Shown: piece after piece, positions 1-8,855 of the stretch | How positions within the stretch are numbered: position 1 is the stretch's first letter | How the letters are laid out: the number at the start of each line of letters is the position of its first letter | DNA from: an uncultured Colwellia sp. | Lineage (GTDB): Bacteria; Pseudomonadota; Gammaproteobacteria; Enterobacterales; Alteromonadaceae | Assembly: GCA_913058395.1 (NCBI GenBank) | Contig: CAJXQI010000006.1 | Coordinates: forward strand, 62,001 to 126,000 | Direction: 5' to 3' | DNA length: 64,000 nt | The notes under the pieces: model-generated | What the model saw: the letters and a program-made list of their open reading frames with translations, nothing else | Databases searched by the model: none | Told to the model about the DNA's origin: nothing | Position numbers and translations under genes: made by a program

Positions 1-2022
1 GATAATCAATTAATAGATGAAAAAGAAATAGCAGATCAAAAGTACTATTCAAGTTTAATGAAAAAAATGTGGATCGCCCTTGGATTAGGGGTCCCCTTGA
101 TGATTTATAGTATTGCAGGCGGCCCAATGACCGTCGATACAACGTTAGAGCGTGGGATATGGCTATTTATTGGCATCTTATGCGCAGCCATTATGTACTT
201 TGCAGGAAAGCATTTCTATGTTGGTGCTTGGAAATCATTTACAAATCATAGTGCCAATATGGACACGTTGATTGCACTGGGAACAGGTACTGCATGGATT
301 TATTCCATGGTCGTTGTTTTCTTTCCTATGGCAGTCCCTGAAATGGCAAGACATGTTTATTTTGAAGCTACAGCGATGATCATTGGTTTAATTGATTTGG
401 GATTAGCATTAGAAGTAAAAGCGCGAGGAAGAACAAGTGAAGCAATTAGACGTTTGATTGGTTTACAAGCTAAAACAGCGCGTGTTTTGCGAGATGAGCA
501 GGAAGTTGATATTGCCATTGAGCAGGTTTTATTAAATGACATAGTACGTGTAAGGCCAGGAGAAAAAATTCCCGTTGATGGTGTTGTAATTGAGGGGCAC
601 ACTTCAATAGATGAATCTATGCTAACAGGAGAACCGATGCCTGCGGAAAAGTCTGAAGAAGATGAAGTAGTAGCAGGTACGTTAAATAAGTCAGGTTCAA
701 TTTTATTCGAAGCTACAAGGGTAGGAAAAGATACAGCGCTAGCACAAATTATTAATATGGTTAAAAGAGCACAGAACTCAAAACCACCTATTGGTCGCTT
801 AGCCGACATTATTTCCGCATATTTTGTGCCTGTCGTTATGATTATTTCTATTGTTAGCGCTTTAGTATGGTTAAATTTTGGCCCTGAGCCAACATTAGCT
901 TTTGCGGTGGTCTCTGCAACAACCGTTCTGATTATTGCCTGTCCTTGTGCGCTTGGTCTAGCGACTCCAATGTCAGTGATGGTCGGTGTTGGCAAAGCTG
1001 CTGAAGCAGGTGTGCTTATTCGCAATGGGGAAGCATTACAAACAGCATCAAAAATTACAGCAATGATTTTAGATAAAACAGGAACGATTACTGAGGGTGC
1101 TCCAACGGTAACCGATATAATTATTGCTGATAAATCACATACAGAAAAATACATCTTAACTGTTGCCTCTAGTATTGAAAGTCGATCTGAACACCCACTT
1201 GCACAGGCCATTGTTGATTCAGCAATTTCGAAAGGAATTGATCTTGAGGATATTAGTGGTTTTCAGTCCATTGCTGGACACGGTGTAGAAGCCAATCTTA
1301 ATAATCAACAATTGCTTTTTGGAAACCAGAAATTGATGTTGAAAAAAGGCGTTTTTCTAGGTGAGTTTGTTGCAAAAGCACAAGAGTTAGCTGATGAGGC
1401 AAAAACGCCAATGTACTTAGCGATTGATAATAAACTTGCTGCGATTATTGCGGTATCCGATCCCATTAAAGAAGATTCTATTGAAGCAATCAATAGACTT
1501 AAAGCTAATGGTATTAGAGTAGTAATGCTTACTGGTGACAATAGAGCCACAGCGAATGCTGTCGCCAAGAAAGTGGGTATTACGGAAGTTTTTGCAGAAG
1601 TTCTTCCAGAAGACAAATCTAATAAAGTTGCTGAACTGCAATCTCAAGATGAAATTGTTGGCATGACTGGAGATGGTATTAATGATGCTCCTGCATTGGC
1701 ATTAGCCAATGTTGGTTTTGCCATTGGTACTGGTACAGATGTCGCTATTGAAAGTGCCGATATTACTTTGATGCGAGGATCATTACATGGACTTGCTGAT
1801 GCTATTGCTGTCAGTAAAGCTACTTTGCGCAATATAAAGCAAAATCTCTTTGGTGCATTTATCTACAACGTTGCAGGAGTTCCTTTTGCCGCAGGGATAC
1901 TTTACCCATTATTCGGACTGTTATTAAACCCTGTAATTGCAGGAGCTGCGATGGCGTTTTCATCGCTGACCGTTGTAAGTAATGCCAATCGATTACGTCT
2001 ATTTACGCCTAAAGAGCACTAA
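1..2022 (+). CDS. copA: Copper-translocating P1B-type ATPase, 5' end cut by window edge
   Basis: The reading frame is open to base 1, so the gene begins before the window and the N-terminal metal-binding part is not seen. ATG at 58 is an internal Met. Seen, counted from base 1: the CPC metal-channel motif near residue 314, the phosphorylation motif DKTGT near 358, the SEHPLA nucleotide-binding motif, MLTGDN, and the hinge motif [11 protein letters not shown] with this set defines P1B ATPases, which export Cu(I) or Ag(I) across the inner membrane. The following cupredoxin and Met/His-rich proteins make copper or silver the likely substrate. The next gene starts 23 bp downstream, so it is probably the first visible gene of a copper operon. 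Confidence 0.93.
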   Translation, partial: DNQLIDEKEIADQKYYSSLMKKMWIALGLGVPLMIYSIAGGPMTVDTTLERGIWLFIGILCAAIMYFAGKHFYVGAWKSFTNHSANMDTLIALGTGTAWIYSMVVVFFPMAVPEMARHVYFEATAMIIGLIDLGLALEVKARGRTSEAIRRLIGLQAKTARVLRDEQEVDIAIEQVLLNDIVRVRPGEKIPVDGVVIEGHTSIDESMLTGEPMPAEKSEEDEVVAGTLNKSGSILFEATRVGKDTALAQIINMVKRAQNSKPPIGRLADIISAYFVPVVMIISIVSALVWLNFGPEPTLAFAVVSATTVLIIACPCALGLATPMSVMVGVGKAAEAGVLIRNGEALQTASKITAMILDKTGTITEGAPTVTDIIIADKSHTEKYILTVASSIESRSEHPLAQAIVDSAISKGIDLEDISGFQSIAGHGVEANLNNQQLLFGNQKLMLKKGVFLGEFVAKAQELADEAKTPMYLAIDNKLAAIIAVSDPIKEDSIEAINRLKANGIRVVMLTGDNRATANAVAKKVGITEVFAEVLPEDKSNKVAELQSQDEIVGMTGDGINDAPALALANVGFAIGTGTDVAIESADITLMRGSLHGLADAIAVSKATLRNIKQNLFGAFIYNVAGVPFAAGILYPLFGLLLNPVIAGAAMAFSSLTVVSNANRLRLFTPKEH

Positions 2023-2045
2023 GTTGGTAGGAAGGAGAGTTTTAA

Positions 2046-2402
2046 ATGTTAATAGTAAATTTATTGGGAATAGTGCTTATTGGACTAATAGTCTGGTGGT
2101 TTTGGTTATATAAGCCAGCAAGAGCTGTTGATCTAAATGAGAAAAATCTCATTATTGTTGTAAATAATGGGGTTTATCAACCGTCAAAAATAAAAGTAGA
2201 AGCAGGTAAAAAAAACTCACTTAAGTTTTTCAGAAAAGATGGTAGTCCGTGTGCCGCAACGGTCATATTTCCGGACATTGAAATAAGTGAAGAACTACCT
2301 GTCAACAGTAATAAAACGATAGATCTACCTTCTTTGTCACCAGGAGAGTACTCGTTTCATTGCCCAATGAAAATGTATAAGGGTACTTTGGTAGTTGATT
2401 AG
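2046..2402 (+). CDS. Membrane-anchored cupredoxin-domain protein
   Basis: 118 aa. One N-terminal membrane segment (about residues 2-22) is followed by a small beta domain of cupredoxin type. The copper-site pattern is visible as an SPC near residue 77 and a C-terminal HCPMKMYKG, which supplies His, Cys and Met ligands as in plastocyanin-like folds. The start is supported by GGAAGGAGAG just upstream. It lies 23 bp after the P-type ATPase and is probably co-transcribed. It likely binds copper on the periplasmic face and passes it to, or receives it from, the ATPase; that role is inferred from context. Whether it binds copper or another soft metal cannot be read from the sequence. Confidence 0.8.
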   Translation: MLIVNLLGIVLIGLIVWWFWLYKPARAVDLNEKNLIIVVNNGVYQPSKIKVEAGKKNSLKFFRKDGSPCAATVIFPDIEISEELPVNSNKTIDLPSLSPGEYSFHCPMKMYKGTLVVD

Positions 2403-2478
2403 GCGATATTTATGAAGGTTAAAAAAGTACCTGCACAAATGAAAAATTTAAATTTAGTTGAGTTTTCTGGAGGTAAAT

Positions 2479-2817
2479 ATGAGTAATAAACCGCGTTCAT
2501 TTTGGGCAACACCTACAGGATGGGCTGCACTAGGCTTAATTGGTGCAGCATCTTATTTTTTGTTGGTTGAACACAGCCAACATTTTTTCGATTATTTGCC
2601 TTTTTTGATTTTATTGCTATGTCCTTTAATGCACGTATTTATGCATGGAAGTCATGGTAAACATGGACATGATGAAGATAACTCGCATGAGAAAGCTTCT
2701 CAGGAATCATTTGGCGAGTTAACGGATAAAAATAACTCCTATAGAGATGGTTATATTGAAGGTCTTAAAACAGGTCGAGAAGAGAAAGAGCATAAGGAGA
2801 ATGAAAATGCACGGTGA
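2479..2817 (+). CDS. DUF2933-type small membrane protein
   Basis: 112 aa with ATG at 2479, preceded by GGAGGT at a good distance. An in-frame TTG at 2458 has no comparable ribosome site, so I reject it. Two closely spaced membrane segments (about 14-30 and 38-57) lead to a His-rich stretch (HVFMHGSHGKHGHD) and a charged tail. This looks like the DUF2933 family, which recurs in metal-resistance clusters and has no settled function. The His cluster could bind copper. The 3' end overlaps the next gene by 11 bp, which indicates translational coupling. Confidence 0.75.
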   Translation: MSNKPRSFWATPTGWAALGLIGAASYFLLVEHSQHFFDYLPFLILLLCPLMHVFMHGSHGKHGHDEDNSHEKASQESFGELTDKNNSYRDGYIEGLKTGREEKEHKENENAR

Positions 2818-3472
2818 TTCAGATTACGGCTTATGGACATTAGTGATTATAAATTCTGCTATCTTCATTTTCTTTGCCTTTAGTTTTGCAAAACCACAAA
2901 CAAAAACTGATTGGCGAACTTTGGGTGCATTTTCAGCATTTATTGTTGCGCTATTTACAGAAATGTATGGCTTCCCATTAACCATATATTTTCTCTCTGG
3001 CTGGTTAACTGAAAATTATCCTGGCATTGACTTTTTAGCTCATGATAATGGTCACTTGTTGCATACAATATTTGGCTTTGAAGGAAATGCACATTGGGAC
3101 CCTTTACATATTACGAGTAATGTCCTAATTATTTTCGGCTTCTTTATGCTTTCATCTGCATGGAATGTACTTCATCAAGCTCAGAAAACCGGAATGTTAG
3201 CTGTATCAGGTTGGTATGCTCGTTGTCGTCATCCACAATATATTGCCTTTATTTTGATCATGTTTGGCTTTCTTCTCCAATGGCCTACCATTCCAACTGT
3301 TGTAATGTTTCCTATTTTGGTTGTGGTTTATGTACGACTCGCCAATAAAGAAGAAGTCAAAGTAATCAGTGAATTTGGTGATGAATACTTATCTTACATG
3401 TCGAAAACTCCAGCTTGGATACCTCGCTTTTCAGCTAGTGTAGAAGGAAAATCAAATGAAAACATTAATTAA
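2807..3472 (+). CDS. Isoprenylcysteine carboxyl methyltransferase (ICMT)-like membrane protein
   Basis: 221 aa. ATG at 2807 is chosen because AAGGAG lies 7 bp upstream; ATG at 2801 is too close to that site. Several membrane segments precede a C-terminal block with RHPQY and the later EEVKVISEFGDEYLSYM. These match the SAM-binding region of the ICMT/PEMT superfamily. Bacterial members are common beside copper and mercury genes, where their substrate is unknown, and true protein prenylation is not expected here. It overlaps both neighbours (11 bp before, 17 bp after), so it sits inside the copper operon. Confidence 0.75.
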   Translation: MHGDSDYGLWTLVIINSAIFIFFAFSFAKPQTKTDWRTLGAFSAFIVALFTEMYGFPLTIYFLSGWLTENYPGIDFLAHDNGHLLHTIFGFEGNAHWDPLHITSNVLIIFGFFMLSSAWNVLHQAQKTGMLAVSGWYARCRHPQYIAFILIMFGFLLQWPTIPTVVMFPILVVVYVRLANKEEVKVISEFGDEYLSYMSKTPAWIPRFSASVEGKSNENIN

Positions 3473-3854
3473 GTCGATTGTCGCAATTGGAATCTTGCAT
3501 ATTCCTCTTAGTGCTTGTGCACTTGAATCAAACACGGATAAAAGTATGCACAACAACATGGCAATGACTCATGAAAATATGGAAAAGATGCACAGCAATA
3601 TGCTCGCTTTGAAGGAACAAATCCTGGCTGTAAAGCAAGAACGTGACCCTGTAAAGCAACAAAGGCTAATGCATAAACATCGAAAATCGATGATTAAAAT
3701 GATGCAAATAATGCATAGAAAAATGACTGATAAATCTATTGAACAGCAAATAAACATGGCTGAACATCATGTCAATATGATGGAAACCATGATCCCTAAT
3801 ATTGGATTAGGAAAAGCGACTGATAAGCAATCAGTGGATAAACACAATCACTAA
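3456..3854 (+). CDS. Met/His-rich periplasmic lipoprotein, probable copper binder
   Basis: 132 aa. The signal sequence ends in a lipobox-like LSAC (Cys 21), so a lipoprotein is likely. The mature part is helical and unusually rich in Met and His, with spaced MH, HNNM, HENM and MMQIMHRKM groups and a C-terminal HNH. Such side chains bind Cu(I) in periplasmic copper chaperones. No named family is recognised with certainty. The start overlaps the end of the ICMT-like gene by 17 bp. A role in periplasmic copper sequestration is inferred from composition and neighbours. Confidence 0.65.
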   Translation: MKTLIKSIVAIGILHIPLSACALESNTDKSMHNNMAMTHENMEKMHSNMLALKEQILAVKQERDPVKQQRLMHKHRKSMIKMMQIMHRKMTDKSIEQQINMAEHHVNMMETMIPNIGLGKATDKQSVDKHNH

Positions 3855-3867
3855 AAAGGAGACGATT

Positions 3868-4239
3868 ATGACTGATTTAGATCATAGAGTTGGTGTAAGA
3901 GAAAATAACTTGGTAGTTAGAAATCTAAAATTATCAAATGTTTCTAATGAAAATATTGATGCATTAATTGAAGAAATTGACCAAATGTTCGGGCTAGATG
4001 AAGTTTCATTCAATAGAAAGAAACAGACTATTCATTTAGCTTACGATGCTGTCAATTTGAACCTCGATGGTATTGAGGATGTTATTAGGAAGCATGGTGC
4101 AGATATGAATAATGATTGGTGGACTCATACCAAAGAAAGTTATTACAAATTCTGTGACCAAAATGTAAAAGACAATTTTGATCATGAACCATGGAGCTGT
4201 CATAAAAGTCCTCCCAGCTCCATTAAAAGAAAACGTTAA
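3868..4239 (+). CDS. HMA-like (ferredoxin-fold) small protein lacking CxxC
   Basis: 123 aa. AAAGGAGACG precedes the ATG. The first 75 residues follow the beta-alpha-beta pattern of heavy-metal-associated domains (LVVRNLKLSNVSNENIDALI, then an IHLAY strand). The usual CxxC metal site is absent: the loop reads LSNVSNEN. The C-terminal third has WW, YYKFC and EPWSCH, giving two Cys and a His that might substitute as ligands. Database relatives are usually called cation transporter or HMA-domain proteins. It is 13 bp after the Met/His-rich gene and is probably the last tightly packed member of the operon. Function is unknown. Confidence 0.6.
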   Translation: MTDLDHRVGVRENNLVVRNLKLSNVSNENIDALIEEIDQMFGLDEVSFNRKKQTIHLAYDAVNLNLDGIEDVIRKHGADMNNDWWTHTKESYYKFCDQNVKDNFDHEPWSCHKSPPSSIKRKR

Positions 4240-4275
4240 CCTTAAACCCCCCTTGAATTTGAATTGGAGTTAATT

Positions 4276-4626
4276 ATGACAAATAAACTATCTAGAACAT
4301 TAATTTTTGCAGTTTTTGCTTTGTTTTTAACCGGTTGCGCAAATAGTGACCTTTCACATCGATATCTTATGCGAGGCCAGGTAGTTTCTGCGTCACCCGA
4401 TAACATTGTGGTTTGTGTTGGGTATGATGACGGGGCGGAAGTCGGTCAAATTTTTGATACATATCGCTTTACTATGAATGATGATAATGAAGAAGGGGCA
4501 GAGTTTTTTCAAAAGGTTGAAAAAGGGCAAATTATTATTGAAGAGATCATCGATGAACACTTCGCAAAAGTTTCGGTTTTAAAAGGACAAGTTAAAAAGT
4601 TTGATTTTGTACAGTTAAACAGGTAG
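4276..4626 (+). CDS. Small hypothetical lipoprotein
   Basis: 116 aa. I start it at ATG 4276, with GGAG 7 bp upstream, rather than at TTG 4264. The signal peptide ends in the lipobox LTGC (Cys 21). The mature part is predicted mostly beta and acidic, with a GQVVSASPDNIVVCVGYDDG segment and a terminal KGQVKKFDFVQL. I do not recognise the family. It follows the HMA-like gene by 36 bp and precedes a strong terminator, so it looks like the last gene of the copper transcription unit. Confidence 0.6.
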   Translation: MTNKLSRTLIFAVFALFLTGCANSDLSHRYLMRGQVVSASPDNIVVCVGYDDGAEVGQIFDTYRFTMNDDNEEGAEFFQKVEKGQIIIEEIIDEHFAKVSVLKGQVKKFDFVQLNR

Positions 4627-4642
4627 AGAGAGTGCCCGTTTG

Positions 4643-4676
4643 CGTGGTGTAGGAAAGTTTTACACCACGTTTTTTT
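4643..4676 (+). terminator. Rho-independent terminator ending the copper cluster
   Basis: A 9-bp perfect stem (CGTGGTGTA with TACACCACG) and 9-nt loop are followed by seven T. It lies 17 bp after the lipoprotein stop. Confidence 0.85.
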
Positions 4677-4957
4677 ACTCTTTCACTTATGGAACCTACT
4701 TATGGGAGGCTATTCCTTTTTTTAATTAGTCGCATCCTGTTTACTACTGCCATAGGGCATGCATGTAGGGAAACTGCATAGTATTTACAGAGATATATAT
4801 TGATTACAGGAAATTTATAGATTCTGTATGTGGGCATGAAGTATAGGTAGATATAAAGTACGGAAAATACCAAGGTGGAAGTTTTTATCGTTTTTGATCA
4901 AAGCAATGTCTTGATGGCTTTAATATCCCTCAGGAAGATTTATTAAGGAGCATTACT
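4677..4957. other. Gene-free spacer upstream of DUF5676 gene
   Basis: No open frame of note and no RNA gene seen. AAGGAG at 4944-4949 is the ribosome site of the next gene. I looked for a CueR-type copper operator (dyad in a 19-bp spacer) and did not find a convincing one. Confidence 0.4.
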
Positions 4958-5218
4958 ATGTCACATAAATTATCACTCGTAGCATTTGGTCACGCGACAA
5001 GTTTTACTATTGCGGCAAGTTTTGTTGTCTGTATCACGTTTGATTTAATGCTTCCTGAACATGCCATGTACTCTGTTTGGCTAAAGCTACTACCTGGGTT
5101 TGAATGGATAACTTGGAAAAGCTTCTTTTTAGGTTTGGTCGAAAGTTACCTATATGGTTGGTATATAGCCCTAATTTGGGTACCTATATATAATTATGTA
5201 GGTAGTAAGAGTAAATGA
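4958..5218 (+). CDS. DUF5676-type small membrane protein
   Basis: 86 aa with two hydrophobic segments (about 13-33 and 52-78). Start ATG has AAGGAG 8 bp upstream. The pattern of an N-terminal GHATSFTIAASFVVC helix, a LLPGF loop and a C-terminal GLVESYLYGWY helix resembles the DUF5676 family, found near metal-resistance and periplasmic redox genes and of unknown function. It stands alone between a terminator and the reductase gene, 124 bp from the latter. It may belong to the transcript of the electron-transfer genes, but the gap leaves that open. Confidence 0.65.
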   Translation: MSHKLSLVAFGHATSFTIAASFVVCITFDLMLPEHAMYSVWLKLLPGFEWITWKSFFLGLVESYLYGWYIALIWVPIYNYVGSKSK

Positions 5219-5342
5219 AATACGTGAGCAGCATAGTCAATACAACTGCTTAGTGAGCAACACGAAAAACAAAAATGTGGATACTAGGAATAAATGAATG
5301 AATGGACTAGAGCTGCGTATTTAAAAAGTATAGGTATTGAAA

Positions 5343-7298
5343 ATGATTTTTGATGAAATAAAAAAAAAAGATAACCAGAAAATTAAAAAAACCTTCATTT
5401 TACTGATGTTGTTAATAAGTGTTTTTTTTGCATTTATAGAAAGTTCCCATGGAAATGAAAAGCACCATCCTAAAGAGAAAAAGAATTCTCAGTCACCTAA
5501 ACAATTAAGCATCAACAATCAAATTATTGATGCAAATAAAAATTTAAATGCAGAATCGTTAGGAGATTTCAACGCTAAAGGAATGGGTAAAGGAATGGGT
5601 AAAGGAGTGGGTAAAGGAATGGATAAAATGATGGAAAAAATGGGAGCACCTAAGCCAAAAGACCTTTACCCATCACTTATGCGCATGGCTTCAATGCCAA
5701 GAGATAAAGCACAAGAAGTTCTACAAAAAGCTAGTGATAGAATGCTTGTTGGCAATCAACTTATGGTTGAAGGATTTTCCTTGCTATCATTAGCGGAACA
5801 ACGTCAAAGCTTTTCAGAAATGCAATTAGCTGTTAATACTATTGATCAAGGATTGAGTCAATATGATAGCGGCTTAGCAGCGAAACGCGCTATTGTTGAA
5901 GGGCAAGAGCCTAGAAGAGTCGCACTTACTTGGTTTAAGAGTCAAATGAACCTTTTACCAACAACTGCAACTTCAACAACTACCACACTAATTTTTGGTT
6001 TATCTCCTCTTCATTTAGGAGTTATGGCAATTTTACTCTTTTTTTCTGCGGTAATGGTTTGGATGTATGGGTTTAAGATGCAAAGAGCTGCGGCACTGAT
6101 AAAGGATTTAGAAACTGAATCAGAAACAACCCAAACAGAAAACATTTTAGGCTCAACGCCTTTACAAAAAAGTACTCCTGAAGTTATTAACCCAATCCCT
6201 AAGATCATTGAAAGTGAAGAACCAGTTAAATCAGTGATCACTAAAAATTCAGTTTATGTTGGCAATTTAAAAGTTATTGGTATTTTCAGCGAAACACATG
6301 ATGTGAAAACGTTTCGTTTAGCAGAAAAAAATGGGCAAAGTTTACCATTTACATTTGAGCCAGGACAATTTGTTACTTTTAGTTTGTCCATCCCTAATCA
6401 GCCTAAATTAACAAAACGTTCCTATACAATAGCTTCATCTCCAACAGAAAAAGACTATTTTGAAGTCACTATCAAACGAGAAGAACATGGCCTAGTGTCA
6501 AGGTTCATGCATGATGATGTTTCAGTAGGGGATGAGCTTGCAGTCAAAGCACCAAATGGAAAGTTTTATTTCAATGGTGATAATGAAGATAGTGTCGTTT
6601 TAGTGTCTGGCGGAGTAGGGATAACACCAATGATGAGTGCTGTCAGATATTTAACGTCTCATTGCTGGAAAGGCAATATTTATTTTCTTTTCTGTACTCG
6701 AACTTCCAATGACTTTATCTTCCAAAAGGAACTGCAACTTCTTCAATCTCGCTATAAAAACTTGCATGTTTTGGTGAGTATGACACGCGCAGAAGGAACT
6801 TCATGGATGGGACCTCAAGGCAGGCTTACATCACAACTTGTTAATGATTTCGTGCCTGATTTACCTAGTAAAGTTGCACATATCTGTGGGCCACCTGCAA
6901 TGATGAGTGCAATGACTCAACTCTTATTAAACTTAGGGATGACTCCTGATAGGGTAAAAACAGAGGCTTTTGGATCTGCACCTCCTAAAAAGAAAACAGT
7001 TAGTGCAACTCAATTAGATAATTCAAATAATAATTCAGGTTTAGAGGTTAACTTTTTAAAGTCTAAAAAGATGACTATTGCTCAACCAGATGAAACTGTT
7101 TTGGATGTTGCAGAGAGATTAAATATTGAAATCGATAGTTCATGTCGATCTGGAACTTGTGGTAGTTGCAAAACTAAGCTTCTAAAAGGAAGTGTTGAAA
7201 TGGATATAGAAGACGGCTTAGAGGGTGAAGAGAAAAATCAAGGCTATATTCTCGCATGTCAGTCTATTCCGAGAACTCCATTGGAAGTTGATGTATGA
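5343..7298 (+). CDS. Membrane-bound NAD(P)H oxidoreductase: periplasmic N-terminus + FAD/NAD reductase + 2Fe-2S ferredoxin
   Basis: 651 aa from ATG 5343; TTG 5337 in frame is an alternative, and neither has a strong ribosome site. Order of parts: signal-anchor (about 16-33); a polar region with a Gly-Met-Gly-Lys repeat; a helical region (about 95-205); a membrane helix (about 222-243); a ferredoxin-NADP reductase module with flavin motif RSYTIASSP (about 359) and nucleotide motif SGGVGITPM (about 421); and a C-terminal plant-type ferredoxin with Cys 601, 606, 609 and 639 (C-x4-C-x2-C...C). The catalytic part should be cytoplasmic. It probably takes electrons from NAD(P)H and hands them to the next gene product, a putative b-type cytochrome coupled by an ATGA overlap. 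The partner and final acceptor are not shown by the sequence. Confidence 0.85.
   Translation: MIFDEIKKKDNQKIKKTFILLMLLISVFFAFIESSHGNEKHHPKEKKNSQSPKQLSINNQIIDANKNLNAESLGDFNAKGMGKGMGKGVGKGMDKMMEKMGAPKPKDLYPSLMRMASMPRDKAQEVLQKASDRMLVGNQLMVEGFSLLSLAEQRQSFSEMQLAVNTIDQGLSQYDSGLAAKRAIVEGQEPRRVALTWFKSQMNLLPTTATSTTTTLIFGLSPLHLGVMAILLFFSAVMVWMYGFKMQRAAALIKDLETESETTQTENILGSTPLQKSTPEVINPIPKIIESEEPVKSVITKNSVYVGNLKVIGIFSETHDVKTFRLAEKNGQSLPFTFEPGQFVTFSLSIPNQPKLTKRSYTIASSPTEKDYFEVTIKREEHGLVSRFMHDDVSVGDELAVKAPNGKFYFNGDNEDSVVLVSGGVGITPMMSAVRYLTSHCWKGNIYFLFCTRTSNDFIFQKELQLLQSRYKNLHVLVSMTRAEGTSWMGPQGRLTSQLVNDFVPDLPSKVAHICGPPAMMSAMTQLLLNLGMTPDRVKTEAFGSAPPKKKTVSATQLDNSNNNSGLEVNFLKSKKMTIAQPDETVLDVAERLNIEIDSSCRSGTCGSCKTKLLKGSVEMDIEDGLEGEEKNQGYILACQSIPRTPLEVDV
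5580..5627 (+). repeat. Four 12-bp in-frame tandem repeats (Gly-Met-Gly-Lys)
   Basis: Four copies of a GGAATGGGTAAA unit, the third and fourth each with one change. They encode a Gly/Met/Lys tract in the extracytoplasmic part of the reductase. Length could vary by slippage in whole codons. Confidence 0.9.
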
Positions 7299-8047
7299 AC
7301 AATCAAGAACGGCACATTGTAACGACACTTGTCTTTTTAATGTTACTTTTATGGGGTGGGTTTGTTTGGCATCGTGATCCTAATTTTCCTAGCAGTTTTT
7401 CAGGTGGAATGGTTGGGATTCTAGCTACAATTTTTATGTTCGCCCCATTATTTTATCTTGTTATTAAACGCATTAAGCCAATTAAAAAATGGATGGTTAA
7501 ATATGTATCGATGCCTAAATTACTTCTGATACATGTTTACGCCGGTGTATTGGGGCCTATTTTAGGGTTAGTTCATAGTGCTCATAAATTTGATAGTTCG
7601 GTTGGAATCGCTCTAACTTTTTTGATGCTAGTCGTTGTAATAAGCGGCTTCATAGGCAGGTATATATTGAGTTTAATATCTTCTCGCATACGAGATAAAA
7701 AGGAATTGAAAGGAGAGCTTGAAAGCCAATTAATATTTGCCAAAAAAGAGCTTCAAAGAAGTGTTTGTTCTACACGAATAAAAAAGCTGACAAGCACCTC
7801 ACACTCTCTAGTTCGTTCATTTTCAACAATGTTTGGAGTGTACTCCTCAAAATTTTCATCCGAACAAAGGGTTCTTAGGATAATTGAAAGTATATCTGAT
7901 ATTGATTACAGCATAAAAATCCATGACACAGCTAAGCTATGGTTTAAACGTTGGTTAAAATTTCATATTACTATTTCTCTTTTCTTGTATGTATTGTTAA
8001 CGTTTCACATTTTCACCGAAATTTATTTTGGATTGAGGTGGTTATGA
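7295..8047 (+). CDS. Putative di-heme b-type cytochrome membrane subunit
   Basis: 250 aa with about five membrane helices (7-27, 38-58, 76-98, 103-128, 223-248) and a charged cytoplasmic stretch between the last two. Two His pairs have identical spacing, His80/His94 in helix 3 and His224/His238 in helix 5. The 13-14 residue spacing is what stacked b hemes use, so four axial ligands for two hemes are available. It shares ATGA with the reductase before it and with the multiheme cytochrome after it. It would carry electrons from the cytoplasmic reductase across the membrane. No named family was recognised, so heme binding is inferred. Confidence 0.65.
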   Translation: MNNQERHIVTTLVFLMLLLWGGFVWHRDPNFPSSFSGGMVGILATIFMFAPLFYLVIKRIKPIKKWMVKYVSMPKLLLIHVYAGVLGPILGLVHSAHKFDSSVGIALTFLMLVVVISGFIGRYILSLISSRIRDKKELKGELESQLIFAKKELQRSVCSTRIKKLTSTSHSLVRSFSTMFGVYSSKFSSEQRVLRIIESISDIDYSIKIHDTAKLWFKRWLKFHITISLFLYVLLTFHIFTEIYFGLRWL

Positions 8048-8838
8048 AAAAAATTATTTTATTTAGTACTTTATTAATAGTCTCTGTTTTTGTTGCTAGT
8101 CATTTATATCACGCGCCTGAATCAATTCCAGAAATTAATTGGGAAAGTATAGCAAGCCCAGGAAGTTTAAGCTCAGCTCATTCATTTTTGGAAGCAGACT
8201 GTTTGGGGTGTCATACACCAATAAGTGGTGTAACAAGAGATAATTGTGTTACTTGCCACGCAAATGATGTTCATATCCTTCAGCGTCAACCAACAGTGTT
8301 TCATGCTGATGTGGCAGACTGTGTTGCTTGTCATAAAGAACATCAGGGGAAATTAGCTTCTATCTCACAAATGAACCATGAAGGACTTGTAGATACAGGC
8401 TTCTTGATGTTACCAGATAATTCCATCAAATTTGATGAAGGCACAGAGAGATTAAACCTTTTAAAAAATCTACTGAGTCATGGCAAAAAAGTTGATCCTG
8501 TATTTATTCATCAAGACGTATCGCCTAAAGAAGCTCTATTAAATTGTGCCCAGTGTCATAGCAATGATGATCGCCACTTTACATTGTTTGGTGATGATTG
8601 TGTTCAATGTCACCAAACAACCCAATGGTCTTTACCTGAATTTATTCACCCTTCTAATAGTTCAATGGATTGTAATCAATGTCATGAAGCCCCCCCTAGT
8701 CACTACATGCAACATTTTAAGATGATTTCTGCAAAAGTTGCAGGGGAACCAAAAGCAAAAGTCGAAGAGTGCTATGTCTGCCACCAGAATACTTCTTGGA
8801 ACGATATTAAACGAACAGGTTTGTATAAACATCACTAA
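8044..8838 (+). CDS. Membrane-anchored heptaheme cytochrome c
   Basis: 264 aa. ATG 8044 is chosen for the ATGA overlap and because a signal-anchor follows at once (residues 3-20). Seven CxxCH heme motifs are visible: CLGCH, CVTCH, CVACH, CAQCH, CVQCH, CNQCH and CYVCH. The paired spacing and extra His residues (HIL, HKEH, HFTLF) recall cytochrome c3/NapC-type multiheme proteins with bis-His ligation. It should be periplasmic and accept electrons from the upstream membrane subunit. Heme attachment would need the Ccm system, part of which is encoded at 29459-33933. No terminal reductase is encoded beside it, so the acceptor is unknown. Confidence 0.88.
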   Translation: MKKIILFSTLLIVSVFVASHLYHAPESIPEINWESIASPGSLSSAHSFLEADCLGCHTPISGVTRDNCVTCHANDVHILQRQPTVFHADVADCVACHKEHQGKLASISQMNHEGLVDTGFLMLPDNSIKFDEGTERLNLLKNLLSHGKKVDPVFIHQDVSPKEALLNCAQCHSNDDRHFTLFGDDCVQCHQTTQWSLPEFIHPSNSSMDCNQCHEAPPSHYMQHFKMISAKVAGEPKAKVEECYVCHQNTSWNDIKRTGLYKHH

Positions 8839-8855
8839 TTATTTGGAGTATTAAA

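Noticed and set aside
357-1211. 284-codon minus-strand frame opposite the copper ATPase
   Set aside because: Antisense shadow of a gene with full family motifs; it has no ribosome site.
4850-4957. Possible CueR-type copper promoter before the DUF5676 gene
   Set aside because: No dyad of the expected type in a 19-bp spacer was found.
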